Origin: Candidatus Roizmanbacteria bacterium RIFCSPHIGHO2_02_FULL_37_13b
GTDB taxonomy: Bacteria; Patescibacteriota; Microgenomatia; UBA1406; HO2-37-13b
Assembly: GCA_001789395.1 (NCBI GenBank)
Contig: MFZK01000022.1
Location: 81,152 to 129,413 of the forward strand
Length of the DNA: 48,262 nt
Reading direction: 5' to 3'
The number at the start of each line of letters is the position of its first letter. Position 1 is the first letter of the stretch. Shown here piece after piece: positions 19,305-28,172 of the stretch. The notes under the pieces were generated by a model that had not been told where the DNA came from, made no database searches, and saw only the letters and a program-made list of their open reading frames with translations. The position numbers and the translations under genes are program-made.

Positions 19305-19380
19305 TGTCATGCTGAATTCATTTCAGCATCTCGCAACGAGCATAAGCGAGCGGAGATCCTGAAACAAGTTCAGGATGACA
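19305..19380. repeat. REP-like multi-hairpin element (TGTCATGCTGAA...TTCAGGATGACA)
   Basis: Closing TGTCAT/ATGACA, hairpins GCTGAA/TTCAGC, CTCGC/GCGAG, CCTGAA/TTCAGG; related copy at 35624-35691. Confidence 0.85.
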
Positions 19381-19494
19381 AAATACAATTAGTTAAGTTA
19401 ATGATACGCAATTTGAAGAGTGAAAATCAAGAATGAAAGAATAATAAAATTGAGATTTATAGAAATTAATAGAGATTTTTTGAGATTATTTCGA

Positions 19495-21960
19495 TTATGC
19501 AGCTTTGGCTAGTTTTTCTTCATGTTCAGCTCTCTCTTGTCGTGCGAATCTCTGTTGTGCATCTCTTTGTCTTCCAGAATAGTTGTTTTTACCTCTATTT
19601 CGTCTGGCGCTGACTGTTTGACCTCCTCTTCGAACTCTTGAACTGTCCGGATTAATATAATTTGCCATCTGATGTTCATCATAGTCCACACGATCAAGTG
19701 GTGTGGCAAATCCATTTTCATGCTCTAGTTGAAGGCGTCTTAACTGCAACTGAAGTTGTGATCGTTGTTCTGGAGAAAGATTCGGACTTTGCAATCTTCT
19801 TGTCACTTCTCTTTGATTTAAGAAATTCATCATTTGCTCTCGGAATACCGGGTGAGACAGATAAGGAATTACTACATCCGGCAGATTACTGCCATCAACA
19901 GTAACGTCATTGTTTACATTATCATATGCCAGCTGCAATACCGATTCCATAATATTAGCTAGAACGACAGGCTTTTTACTTTCGGGGATGGCATTCCACT
20001 GACCTGGACCGGCACCAACCGGAATTCCAATTTCAACAGCTATTTCATCAATATTATCTACCTTTGTTGTTAGATCGGTAATGGCTTTTTGTGCGTCTTT
20101 TATGACATCGGGTTTTCCAGAAGGTGGATTGATAAAATCCTCAGGATTAAATTCTCCGGCAATGGTCAGAGATTGTCTGAACTGATATGGATGACCGTCA
20201 GCGGTCAGAAGCGGCGCACCGCCTTCCTCAGTAAAGGTATATCTTTGTTGTTTTTTAAGCTCGGTAAATACCCTATCTCTTCTGTCATCTAAGTTTCTGT
20301 AGCGACTGAACATGTAATCAATACGCTGTCCGACACGCTTCGCGCCTGCTCTCAGAGCATTTTGAAATCCTCGATGGACAAAGTCTTCACCGGGAAATTT
20401 CTCTACCCAGGCAGATACACCTGGTCCTTCAGTTGAATAGGGATAGATGCTATTGAAAACTACAATTAATAATTTTTGTTGTTCTTCCTCAGTCAATCCT
20501 TCAGAACCAAATATGAATGCATCGGTAGCACGACGGTCAAATTCTGCTCTTAAATCATCATCAGATTCATTTTCCCATGTCCTAGGCAATTCAGCATTAA
20601 TATGAGCGTCATAGATAGTAGGAGACAGACCATGCATCCTTTGCCATTGTTTAATAAGTCTAAGCTCGGTTAGCTCAGAGTGTTGAATTCCGTAGGCTGC
20701 TTTATTACCTGCAGGATAGAGACCAGTTCCGTCACCACGGGTTATTCTTGATAGCGAAGCGCCATTAAAATTTAAAAGTGCTTTTACATAATCAGGATTG
20801 GTAAAATTATGACCGCGTAAACGTCCATAGGTCACATTCTCCAGATCAGGACTTAAGTAGGGCGTCACACCTTCTCTTTCAAAAGCTCTATAGAGTTCTG
20901 TATCGATGGTCAACGGTTGATTTTCTGATGCGAAATCAAAACCAGCTCTCATCCCTGTAGACCCCGGTGTTTGCGTGCTGCCAGCGATCATTCCTGGTAA
21001 GCTTAAATCAGACGCTCCTGGTCTTAGAGCGATTTGTTGTGAAATACGAGCGTCTCCATTGATAAAGGTAAGGTGGAGCATCTGTTCATTATCAATCCAA
21101 TACTCAAATTGGCCGTTAAGATTGTCTGTTTGTAAAAGAAGGATTCTTTCTTCCCAATCACCACCACCCACTGAAATCCGAACGTCTGTATTTAGATTCC
21201 AACCGGTAGCAAGATAAAAACTTTGATCAGTAGGATCATATTGAACACACCCGGTTCCAAATGGAGTATGAAGGCGGACTTCATAGGGAACAGGAGAAGA
21301 ACCTGCGGCTTCAAAATCAATCAATCTTGGTTTGATTGTTCCGTTTTTTAGACCAAATTCTCCATCCGCTACTTGCAGAATCTCCGGGATTAATGTTTCA
21401 GTGCGACCCCCGTTAGCTCGGGCTATCTCAGACTCCGGCAAAGCAGCAGTAAGATATGCTCCTTCGGGTATGACAGAGGCTTCTTTAGTGGCGGTTGCAG
21501 TCGGCTCTACATGTGTCGGGGAAGATGGAGGAGATGGTGGTGGTTTGTCAGTCGGTCGAAGTGGTGTCGGTGTTCTGGTAGGTGGAGCACCGGTTCCAGC
21601 AGATTCAGGCTCTGCATTGTTTAAACCTAAAGGAAGATAACTTACATTTGGTCTGTTGCTACTGGCACTGACAGTACCTTCCGTAGTAGGAGTCATTTGT
21701 GCTGTCGGGAAAGGAGTTCCAGTGCCAGGACCAGGACCTGATTGAGCTTGGACATGAATAGGGCCTTGGTCTTGTGCAAAAGCCAAAGTAGCAGCTAAAG
21801 CCACAGTTCCTAAAGAAGCAGCAATTCTTCCTTTATAACGGCGAGCTGTATCCAATAAATCATGACCAAATCCAGGAACTCCCGCTTGTTCTCCCATCGG
21901 GTCTGCTACTATATCCGGTTGTGGTCTAGCTTGTTCTGCCATATCTGGATCCATAATCAA
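19495..21960 (-). CDS. Large membrane-anchored/secreted protein of unknown function with Pro/Thr linker
   Basis: N-terminal TM 'RIAASLGTVALAATLAFAQ', PTRTPTPLRPTDKPPPSPPSSP linker, long globular remainder, basic Gln-rich C-terminus. Confidence 0.7.
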   Translation of the reverse strand: MIMDPDMAEQARPQPDIVADPMGEQAGVPGFGHDLLDTARRYKGRIAASLGTVALAATLAFAQDQGPIHVQAQSGPGPGTGTPFPTAQMTPTTEGTVSASSNRPNVSYLPLGLNNAEPESAGTGAPPTRTPTPLRPTDKPPPSPPSSPTHVEPTATATKEASVIPEGAYLTAALPESEIARANGGRTETLIPEILQVADGEFGLKNGTIKPRLIDFEAAGSSPVPYEVRLHTPFGTGCVQYDPTDQSFYLATGWNLNTDVRISVGGGDWEERILLLQTDNLNGQFEYWIDNEQMLHLTFINGDARISQQIALRPGASDLSLPGMIAGSTQTPGSTGMRAGFDFASENQPLTIDTELYRAFEREGVTPYLSPDLENVTYGRLRGHNFTNPDYVKALLNFNGASLSRITRGDGTGLYPAGNKAAYGIQHSELTELRLIKQWQRMHGLSPTIYDAHINAELPRTWENESDDDLRAEFDRRATDAFIFGSEGLTEEEQQKLLIVVFNSIYPYSTEGPGVSAWVEKFPGEDFVHRGFQNALRAGAKRVGQRIDYMFSRYRNLDDRRDRVFTELKKQQRYTFTEEGGAPLLTADGHPYQFRQSLTIAGEFNPEDFINPPSGKPDVIKDAQKAITDLTTKVDNIDEIAVEIGIPVGAGPGQWNAIPESKKPVVLANIMESVLQLAYDNVNNDVTVDGSNLPDVVIPYLSHPVFREQMMNFLNQREVTRRLQSPNLSPEQRSQLQLQLRRLQLEHENGFATPLDRVDYDEHQMANYINPDSSRVRRGGQTVSARRNRGKNNYSGRQRDAQQRFARQERAEHEEKLAKAA

Positions 21961-21998
21961 TTATTAAGAGTTTTATGTTATTTATTATATAAAATTGA

Positions 21999-22085
21999 TG
22001 AGATCCCTCGACTCCGCTCGGGATGACCCCACTTCGCTCTACGAGCTTCGCGGGGCAGGCAGGGCTCGGGATGGCACATTTCATA
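21999..22085. repeat. Composite REP-like intergenic repeat (GATCCCTCGACTCCGCTCGGGATGACC ... GGGGCAGGCAGGGCTCGGGATGGC)
   Basis: Self-complementary GATCCC...GGGATG and related units seen elsewhere in the window. Confidence 0.6.
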
Positions 22086-22163
22086 TCCTATAGAATAAAG
22101 TATACCTTTTCAATAAATTCAAGTCAAGTAGATTTTTTACAAGAGCGTTGAGCGTTATTCAAA

Positions 22164-22430
22164 CTAAATCGATTGTAATAGATATGGTTCTTTCTGCTTA
22201 CCAAAGACTTTATTAATTTTTTCGGCAATATTTAATTCGCTGGGGAATATTCCAATAACTTCAAGGCTGATTGGACGACCTTGTTTATCCTTAATAATTA
22301 CGTCGTTTCGGTAAGGGGAATCAACATCCTCGGAAGAAAATGCCAGTTTAGGATCATCCCACCAAATATTGAACGAATTTGCGATAGGGTCAAGATAAAT
22401 CTTTATTTTTTTACTTTTTGCTTTTGCCAT
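22164..22430 (-). CDS. DUF2283-like small protein (candidate antitoxin)
   Basis: 'IYLDPIANSFNIWWDDP...DVIIKDKQGRPISLEVIGIFPSEL' resembles DUF2283; overlaps the upstream ORF. Confidence 0.55.
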   Translation of the reverse strand: MAKAKSKKIKIYLDPIANSFNIWWDDPKLAFSSEDVDSPYRNDVIIKDKQGRPISLEVIGIFPSELNIAEKINKVFGKQKEPYLLQSI

Positions 22431-22753
22431 ATCGATTCTCCTTTCTTTTTATATTTATATGTTTGATATGTTGTGACTAAAAATCCTTCACCATTTAACA
22501 CTTTAACGACTACTACTAGTATAGCATTTTTGTTAATCTTTTTCACGAAAACAAGGACAGTCGTATCTGTAACGCTTTTTCTTATTTCTTCAGGACAAAT
22601 TAAGGTTTTTTTAACTTCACTTATTCCAAGTTTAAATTCAGTATGTTTGATTTCCTTAATTTTTTTCCAGTAAGTTTTTGTTGTTCTGATCTTTCTACCT
22701 AATACATCGGTAACTTCAAATAAGACACCGGTTTTATTAATTGTCTTCTTCAT
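22403..22753 (-). CDS. PBECR/DUF4258-like small protein (candidate toxin)
   Basis: 'YWKKIKEIKHTEF..ISEVKKTLICPEEIRKSVTDTTVLVFVKK....ILVVVVKVLNGEGFLVTTYQTYKYKKKGESIW' pattern resembles PBECR-type nucleases. Confidence 0.5.
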   Translation of the reverse strand: MKKTINKTGVLFEVTDVLGRKIRTTKTYWKKIKEIKHTEFKLGISEVKKTLICPEEIRKSVTDTTVLVFVKKINKNAILVVVVKVLNGEGFLVTTYQTYKYKKKGESIWQKQKVKK

Positions 22754-22792
22754 GCTTTTATTTTAGCAAATATGTTAATTTATAAGGAAATC

Positions 22793-22840
22793 AACCCCCG
22801 AGGTTCCTATCACATTGATTAATGTCTAACCTCGGGGGTT
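22793..22840. repeat. Palindromic repeat, 'ACCCCCGASGTT' family copy 2
   Basis: AACCCCCGAGGTTCCTATCACATTGATTAATGTCTAACCTCGGGGGTT. Confidence 0.85.
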
Positions 22841-23046
22841 AAGGATGCGAGGTAGATTTTAGTCTAAACGAAAGGAATTAAGTCTGTTCCAACGATTCTT
22901 GCGACAGAAGATCAACAATCAAAACATGATATGGTTAACATAGATAATTGAATGACTTATATATTGACGATATAAGATCATATAAGAGTAAGTAAGCAGT
23001 AAATATATTTTGGCACATTAGGCCATTGAGGCTAAATAATCCTTGT

Positions 23047-23568
23047 TTACTTTATAGAGATTTTAAGATTGATTAAATTATTATTCCAGTCTTTTTTTAG
23101 ATCCATACTCTCTTCAATCATCACTGCATCATTTGTCTTAATTTCTTCAGGTTTAATCGGCTTGCCTAATTTATCGACCATAGCGACTTTGGTCTTCATC
23201 TCTGTTTCGTTGTAATAAAAAGTATTGGATTCACCTTTTTCATTGACGATTTTTAAAGCAAATTTATATTGGAAATCATTAGCCCAGGGAAGTCTACCAC
23301 CTTTGGTGTTAACCTCAACTACTTTACCGTCATAGGTGTTTATAAGAGTCGATCGCGTCAAAATTCCCTTCTTCAATTTTTTTAGCGAGTCAATCACTTG
23401 ATTGTCTAATGCTTGGCTTGACGCGCTTTCAGAGGGAGTCGGTGAAAGCACAAGTTGTGGGACAAATTGTGTTTGTTGGCGTTTTTTAATATAAAGACCG
23501 CCTAAAAAAATTACGGTAATGATGACGACTGCATTAACCGCGATCAGAATTTTATTAATGTTACTCAT
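23047..23568 (-). CDS. Membrane-anchored hypothetical protein
   Basis: N-terminal TM then extracellular domain. Confidence 0.6.
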   Translation of the reverse strand: MSNINKILIAVNAVVIITVIFLGGLYIKKRQQTQFVPQLVLSPTPSESASSQALDNQVIDSLKKLKKGILTRSTLINTYDGKVVEVNTKGGRLPWANDFQYKFALKIVNEKGESNTFYYNETEMKTKVAMVDKLGKPIKPEEIKTNDAVMIEESMDLKKDWNNNLINLKISIK

Positions 23569-23576
23569 ATTTCAAA

Positions 23577-24272
23577 TTATAGCACTAGTCCCAGGCCGAC
23601 GATAGTGACGGCGGCAATTATCAATATTAATGATGGCAGCAGATTACCTGAAGGCGGTGGCGTCGGTGTGATCGTCTTTTGGGCGACAACCACAGTAGTA
23701 GCAGGTTGGCTCGTCACAACAATGCTAACTTCAGTAGGAGTCGGAGTCTTTGATGGTTCGTTGGGTTTTAGAGTTGGCACCGGTGTCGACGTTGGGCCCG
23801 GAGTGACGCTTGGCAGAATTTTAGTTGGCGTCGGCTGAGGAGTGGTGGGCTCCGGAGTCGCAGTCGGTTGGATTTGACCACTACAAGTATTAGTAGCTTC
23901 TTTTGCCGGACCCTCACCACATTCATTTACAACTACTACTTTACAGCTGTATTTATGGTTGACCTGCGGAGTGAAAGTGACTTTATTATCAGCAGTTTGA
24001 CCAGTCTTTACAGTTTTCCCTGTGGTTTGATCGGTAATGGTATATTCAAAAGTTACGTCACCTTTATCCCCATACTGCCAGGTACAGCTTGCGCCATCTG
24101 AAGGGCACATGCTTTCCGGCTCAGCTGCTTTATCAGTTGTAGTCTGGGGTTCATTCATATTGTTTAAGCTGATAAACAAAAATCCGGCAAGAATACCAGT
24201 CAGTAAAATAGCCACAGTCAAAAGCATTGTCACTTTGAGTCGGTTATTTGTTTGAGCACGGACTACAACCAT
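23577..24272 (-). CDS. Surface protein with PT-rich stalk and C-terminal TM
   Basis: TM near the N-terminus, 'TATPEPTTPQPTPTKILPSVTPGPTSTPVPT' linker, C-terminal TM. Confidence 0.6.
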   Translation of the reverse strand: MVVVRAQTNNRLKVTMLLTVAILLTGILAGFLFISLNNMNEPQTTTDKAAEPESMCPSDGASCTWQYGDKGDVTFEYTITDQTTGKTVKTGQTADNKVTFTPQVNHKYSCKVVVVNECGEGPAKEATNTCSGQIQPTATPEPTTPQPTPTKILPSVTPGPTSTPVPTLKPNEPSKTPTPTEVSIVVTSQPATTVVVAQKTITPTPPPSGNLLPSLILIIAAVTIVGLGLVL

Positions 24273-24282
24273 ATTCTTGTTA

Positions 24283-24948
24283 TTACTGACACAATGGGCA
24301 AATAATTTGTAAATTACTGACTGCAGATGGGACAGGGCAACTCGTCGTTGGCGACGGAACTACTACTTTAGTTGGTGTTGGCACAGTTACTGTCGGTACA
24401 AATGGCGTCGGTGTTGGCAGTGGTTTAAGAGTCAACGTCGGTAGTGGAGGAGAGGTAGGTGGTATTGGTGTCGATGTCGGTGGAGGCGGAGCGGTCGGCG
24501 GTGGTTGAGTTGGAGGACTATCACAAGGGACCCATTGGCCGCCAACATATCTAAGCATTTTTAAACCGTCAGGATAACGACATTCCCAGCAAGATCCAGT
24601 CGCACAAGGACTGCCCTTTGGCTTACACTTTCCATCTTCCGGAGCGGTGCAGCCTGGAGTCCCGGTAAAAGGCGGACAGCAACCAGGTTGACAAGGGAGT
24701 GGTGGTTGTACTTCCATATTGCAATTTCCTGCAAGTTCGCTTTCACTTTGGGCTTTGGTTAAGGATTTTTGAGTTCGACTAATTGCAAAGACAATAACAC
24801 CTAAGACTATTGCCAAAATTACAATAATTAAAATAAGTAATTTTTTTTTATTATCGACGGGTAATCTGGCTGATTTAATAGCGCTATTTTGATTTAGGTT
24901 TGATGGAAGTGGACTACTGTTTGGAACTTGGGGTGGTTGATTCTCCAT
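24283..24948 (-). CDS. Membrane-anchored Cys-rich/PT-rich surface protein
   Basis: TM 'LLILIIVILAIVLGVIVFAI', Cys cluster, PT repeat tail. Confidence 0.6.
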   Translation of the reverse strand: MENQPPQVPNSSPLPSNLNQNSAIKSARLPVDNKKKLLILIIVILAIVLGVIVFAISRTQKSLTKAQSESELAGNCNMEVQPPLPCQPGCCPPFTGTPGCTAPEDGKCKPKGSPCATGSCWECRYPDGLKMLRYVGGQWVPCDSPPTQPPPTAPPPPTSTPIPPTSPPLPTLTLKPLPTPTPFVPTVTVPTPTKVVVPSPTTSCPVPSAVSNLQIICPLCQ

Positions 24949-25029
24949 AATTAATTCGTGTTAATAATTATTGTTGCAGACAGAGAGGAGAAAATCAATA
25001 GTTTCACACTTTTAATTTTTTTATGCTTT

Positions 25030-25138
25030 AGTGCTTCGACATAAACAAGCCGTATCTCGTTTTCTTGAGGGAACCCACCACATTCGTGCTTACCCTCTTC
25101 AAAAACGTCGTACGGTTTGTATTATTTCTTCGCTTAGC
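25030..25138 (-). ncRNA. Candidate structured RNA, unknown class, copy B
   Basis: On minus strand ACAAaCCGTA..CGTTTT..GAGGGtaAGCAC-GAAT-GTGGTgggttCCCTCaagAAAACG..TACGGcTTGT; aligns with 34530-34645. Confidence 0.5.
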
Positions 25139-25169
25139 AAAAAAAATTAAAAGCTGTTTTTTAGTTATT

Positions 25170-26279
25170 CTAGAAGTAGCCAAATGTCCAGAAGGAGTAG
25201 GATGAAATATTTTTTGATTTCAGGAATGAAATTTTTTGAGCAATTGACTTTTCATCTTCAAACCATAAGTCGTGTTTTTTCCCTTGCTCATCAATATATG
25301 TAATATGGCTTTCTGACGAATGATTGTCTCTTTCAATGACGCAGCTTTTATAGGGGCAATCATTCAAGAATTTATCGTGTATTTGATTTAAGGTAATTGC
25401 TTTAGCTGACTTTAAAGGCCGGCCTTTTTCATCGACTGTCCAATCATAACCGTAAAGACCAAACACAACGACTATTTTTTCACTTGATGTAAAACGTAAT
25501 AAGTCATCTATCAGCAGTTTCATATCGTAGTTATCGTTTTCGTTCTTTTCAAGCGGGAAATTGGGACCGGGAAGTCCATACGATTTGTGGAAATCATAGG
25601 TCATGATGTAAAACCGGTCGGTCCAACTGCTAAGCTTTTGGATATCAAATGGACGCTGGCGATAAAAAACATCTCCGTAAATTGTCATTGAAAAAATTAG
25701 ATTATGTTGATGAGTCTTATCTGCCACTTTTTTTACAAACTGATTAATTTGATTGATTACTTCTTCAGTTGGCAGACTTTTAAGCTCCAGATCCAAAATA
25801 ATTTCAGAGAAAGAATAATCTGTCAGAAATCGATCCAATGATTCTATGGCATTATTTTGATAGTCTGGATTTTTAAGAATTTTTATATTTGTATCGTCAT
25901 TTAGCATACGAATTGTTATTGCCATTGGTTTTGAATCAAAATTGGAGATAAATTGAGGTAAATTCTTAAAGCCAATTTCATCTTTCATTAGTCCATTTTC
26001 ATCAACACTTAAACCAAAATATATTGGTTTAATTTCTTCATCAGTCATATCGGCAATACGTGGGATTGATATTTTATCGTTAAGCAGGCTAGTTTTCCAA
26101 TAAGGAATGAAAAGAGAATAGGTGGAAGAATTTTCAATGTTTTTGGTTGGTGTTTGTATAGTTGAGGTTGTAGGTGCATTATTGGGGGTAATGATAGATA
26201 CTTGTTTTGGCTTAAGGTAAGTTTTAAATAAAAAAAAAGAGATAATCGCAATGGATAAAAGCAAAACGAGCTTTTTCAT
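25170..26279 (-). CDS. GH18-like (chitinase-fold) secreted protein
   Basis: 'EIILDLELKSLP', 'FYIMTYDFHKSYGLPGPNFPLE', 'VVFGLYGYDW', 'SYSFWTFGYF' match GH18-type motifs. Confidence 0.75.
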   Translation of the reverse strand: MKKLVLLLSIAIISFFLFKTYLKPKQVSIITPNNAPTTSTIQTPTKNIENSSTYSLFIPYWKTSLLNDKISIPRIADMTDEEIKPIYFGLSVDENGLMKDEIGFKNLPQFISNFDSKPMAITIRMLNDDTNIKILKNPDYQNNAIESLDRFLTDYSFSEIILDLELKSLPTEEVINQINQFVKKVADKTHQHNLIFSMTIYGDVFYRQRPFDIQKLSSWTDRFYIMTYDFHKSYGLPGPNFPLEKNENDNYDMKLLIDDLLRFTSSEKIVVVFGLYGYDWTVDEKGRPLKSAKAITLNQIHDKFLNDCPYKSCVIERDNHSSESHITYIDEQGKKHDLWFEDEKSIAQKISFLKSKNISSYSFWTFGYF

Positions 26280-26400
26280 AGGGATAGGAGGATTATAGCA
26301 TGTGTGCAGCTTATTTATTCCCGCTCCGCGAAAACCGAAGGATTATTAACCCGGAAGCGGTAAGTGGGACTTTCGCTCTGCGGGATTTCAGCTAGAATTC

Positions 26401-26832
26401 TCAATGGTAGTATGTCTTAATCTGAAATAGAAAATAAAAACCGACAATAGGCATTATCAAACTAAACAAATCAAAGTTGATAAGAGATAAAAAAAGCAAT
26501 AGTAAATTTAGATAAAACAAAGTATGCCAGCCGCGAATTTGTCTGGATTTTAAAGGCTTAAAATCAGAAATTAATATAATTCCCGCTACAAGATTGAAAA
26601 TCATTCGTAAAAATATATTTATACCTATTAAACCCCCGCTTAGCATGGTGGCCAATCCTAAGGTATAAAGTTTTAAAATTCCGCTGGAAAATAAAGATAA
26701 TAGTCCTGAGAATAAAACGATGTATGGTCCATAATCTACAATTAAAGAACGAATATCTAATGGCAAATTCGGTATTCTTGAGTAGATTGCTTGTAGCCGG
26801 ATTTCTAAGTCTTTAAGAGTTAATTGTTTCAT
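26401..26832 (-). CDS. Small membrane protein
   Basis: Several TM helices. Confidence 0.6.
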   Translation of the reverse strand: MKQLTLKDLEIRLQAIYSRIPNLPLDIRSLIVDYGPYIVLFSGLLSLFSSGILKLYTLGLATMLSGGLIGINIFLRMIFNLVAGIILISDFKPLKSRQIRGWHTLFYLNLLLLFLSLINFDLFSLIMPIVGFYFLFQIKTYYH

Positions 26833-26925
26833 TATTTTTATTCTAGCACTTTTTTAAATATTTTCGAATATTGCAATTTAAGCAGATTCTGCCAAGTCAA
26901 ACTTGGTTGTCGCGTTAGACGCGAT

Positions 26926-27000
26926 CACGACTTTCCCTCCCGTCAGTGCTCGACTATATCTTTGCGCTGTAGGGAGGCCCTTCCAGTCGTGCCACCTGCT
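26926..27000. repeat. 75-bp palindromic element copy 2 (overlaps the dprA 3' end)
   Basis: Near-identical to 17126-17200. Confidence 0.85.
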
Positions 27001-28097
27001 ATTTCCAATGTTATTAGATAGTAATTGCCTTCATACGATTTGCCGATTAATCCATCAATCTCTAAATTAGTGATTTGGTCAAGAATTTGGTTTACGGGAA
27101 CGCCAAAAAGTCGACTCAAGTCGTCAGCAGACTGCGTTTCCTCTGCCAGTTTAATAACGATTTTTTTCGACAAATCATTTAATCCCTCAATAATTGACTT
27201 GATGTCACTACTGGATCTATTAATGTTATATTCTTCTAAAATATCATCGACGCATGTCACCATTTTAGCGCCGTTTTTTATCAACAAGTTTGGAGCAAAG
27301 GATAAATTCGAGGTAATTGGAGAAGGCGGAGCAAAGACATCGCGACCTTGCTGGCCGGCAAATTTAGCAGTGATTAAAGCTCCGGAATTAATTGCTCCCT
27401 CAACGACCAAGACGCCACAACTTAGTCCTGATATAAGTCGGTTTCTAGCGACAAATAGTCCTTTAAGTACTGTCAAACCCGGCGGGAATTCACTAATGAT
27501 TAATCCTTGAGACTTGATGATATTTTGATACAAATTGTAATTTGATGGTGGATAAACTATATCAACTCCACAACCCAAAACAGCAATCGTCTTCCCTTTA
27601 CAATCTATTGTGGCTTGATGGGCGGAGCTATCTATTCCCAAGGCCATTCCCGATACAATCGTAAATCCGGCATTTGATAGTCCGGTTGTAAATAGGCGAG
27701 TGATATTTAACCCATAGGAGCTGGCTTTACGAGTACCGACAATAGCAAAATTTTTCTCACTCGGTTGTTCGATCAATTTTTTGTTACCGACTAAATACAA
27801 ACAAATAGGTGTATCTTCAATATTGACTAGTTGTTTTGGATATGCTTTATCATCTAAACAGAGAATGTGTATATTTTTTTTATACAGTTTGTCAACAATA
27901 CTATGGGTATCGAAAGTGTTACGGAATGCAACAAATTTTTGTGTTAACGGTTCACCGATAATTTTTTTTAAATCATTATAAGAAGCGTTATAAGCAGTCT
28001 TGATTGAAGGAAAACTAGCCTTTATTTTTTTAAAGCGGATTGGACCGATGCCTAAAAAATGGGAAAAGCCGACGTAATAGGGAAGATCAGGATTCAT
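26943..28097 (-). CDS. dprA: DNA processing protein DprA/Smf
   Basis: 'FAIVGTRKASSYGLNITRLFTTGLSNAGFTIVSGMALGIDSSAHQATI', 'VLGCGVDIVYPPSN'. Start taken at MNPDLPYY. Confidence 0.9.
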   Translation of the reverse strand: MNPDLPYYVGFSHFLGIGPIRFKKIKASFPSIKTAYNASYNDLKKIIGEPLTQKFVAFRNTFDTHSIVDKLYKKNIHILCLDDKAYPKQLVNIEDTPICLYLVGNKKLIEQPSEKNFAIVGTRKASSYGLNITRLFTTGLSNAGFTIVSGMALGIDSSAHQATIDCKGKTIAVLGCGVDIVYPPSNYNLYQNIIKSQGLIISEFPPGLTVLKGLFVARNRLISGLSCGVLVVEGAINSGALITAKFAGQQGRDVFAPPSPITSNLSFAPNLLIKNGAKMVTCVDDILEEYNINRSSSDIKSIIEGLNDLSKKIVIKLAEETQSADDLSRLFGVPVNQILDQITNLEIDGLIGKSYEGNYYLITLEIAGGTTGRASLQRKDIVEH

Positions 28098-28112
28098 GTA
28101 ATTATTATACGT

Positions 28113-28147
28113 GAGATTGCTTCGTCGTTTCATTCTTCGCAATGACA
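28113..28147. repeat. 'GAGATTGCTTCGTCGTTTC..TCGCAATGACA' interspersed repeat (dprA-metG intergenic)
   Basis: Same family as 14623-14657. Confidence 0.85.
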
Positions 28148-28172
28148 TTGGGATGTGCGGTATAATTCTTTC

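Noticed and set aside
21332-21640. Plus-strand ORF 'VGSTCVGEDGGDGGG...'
   Set aside because: Antisense of the PT-linker region of 19495-21960.
27025-27510. 161-aa plus-strand ORF opposite dprA
   Set aside because: Antisense shadow of conserved dprA.
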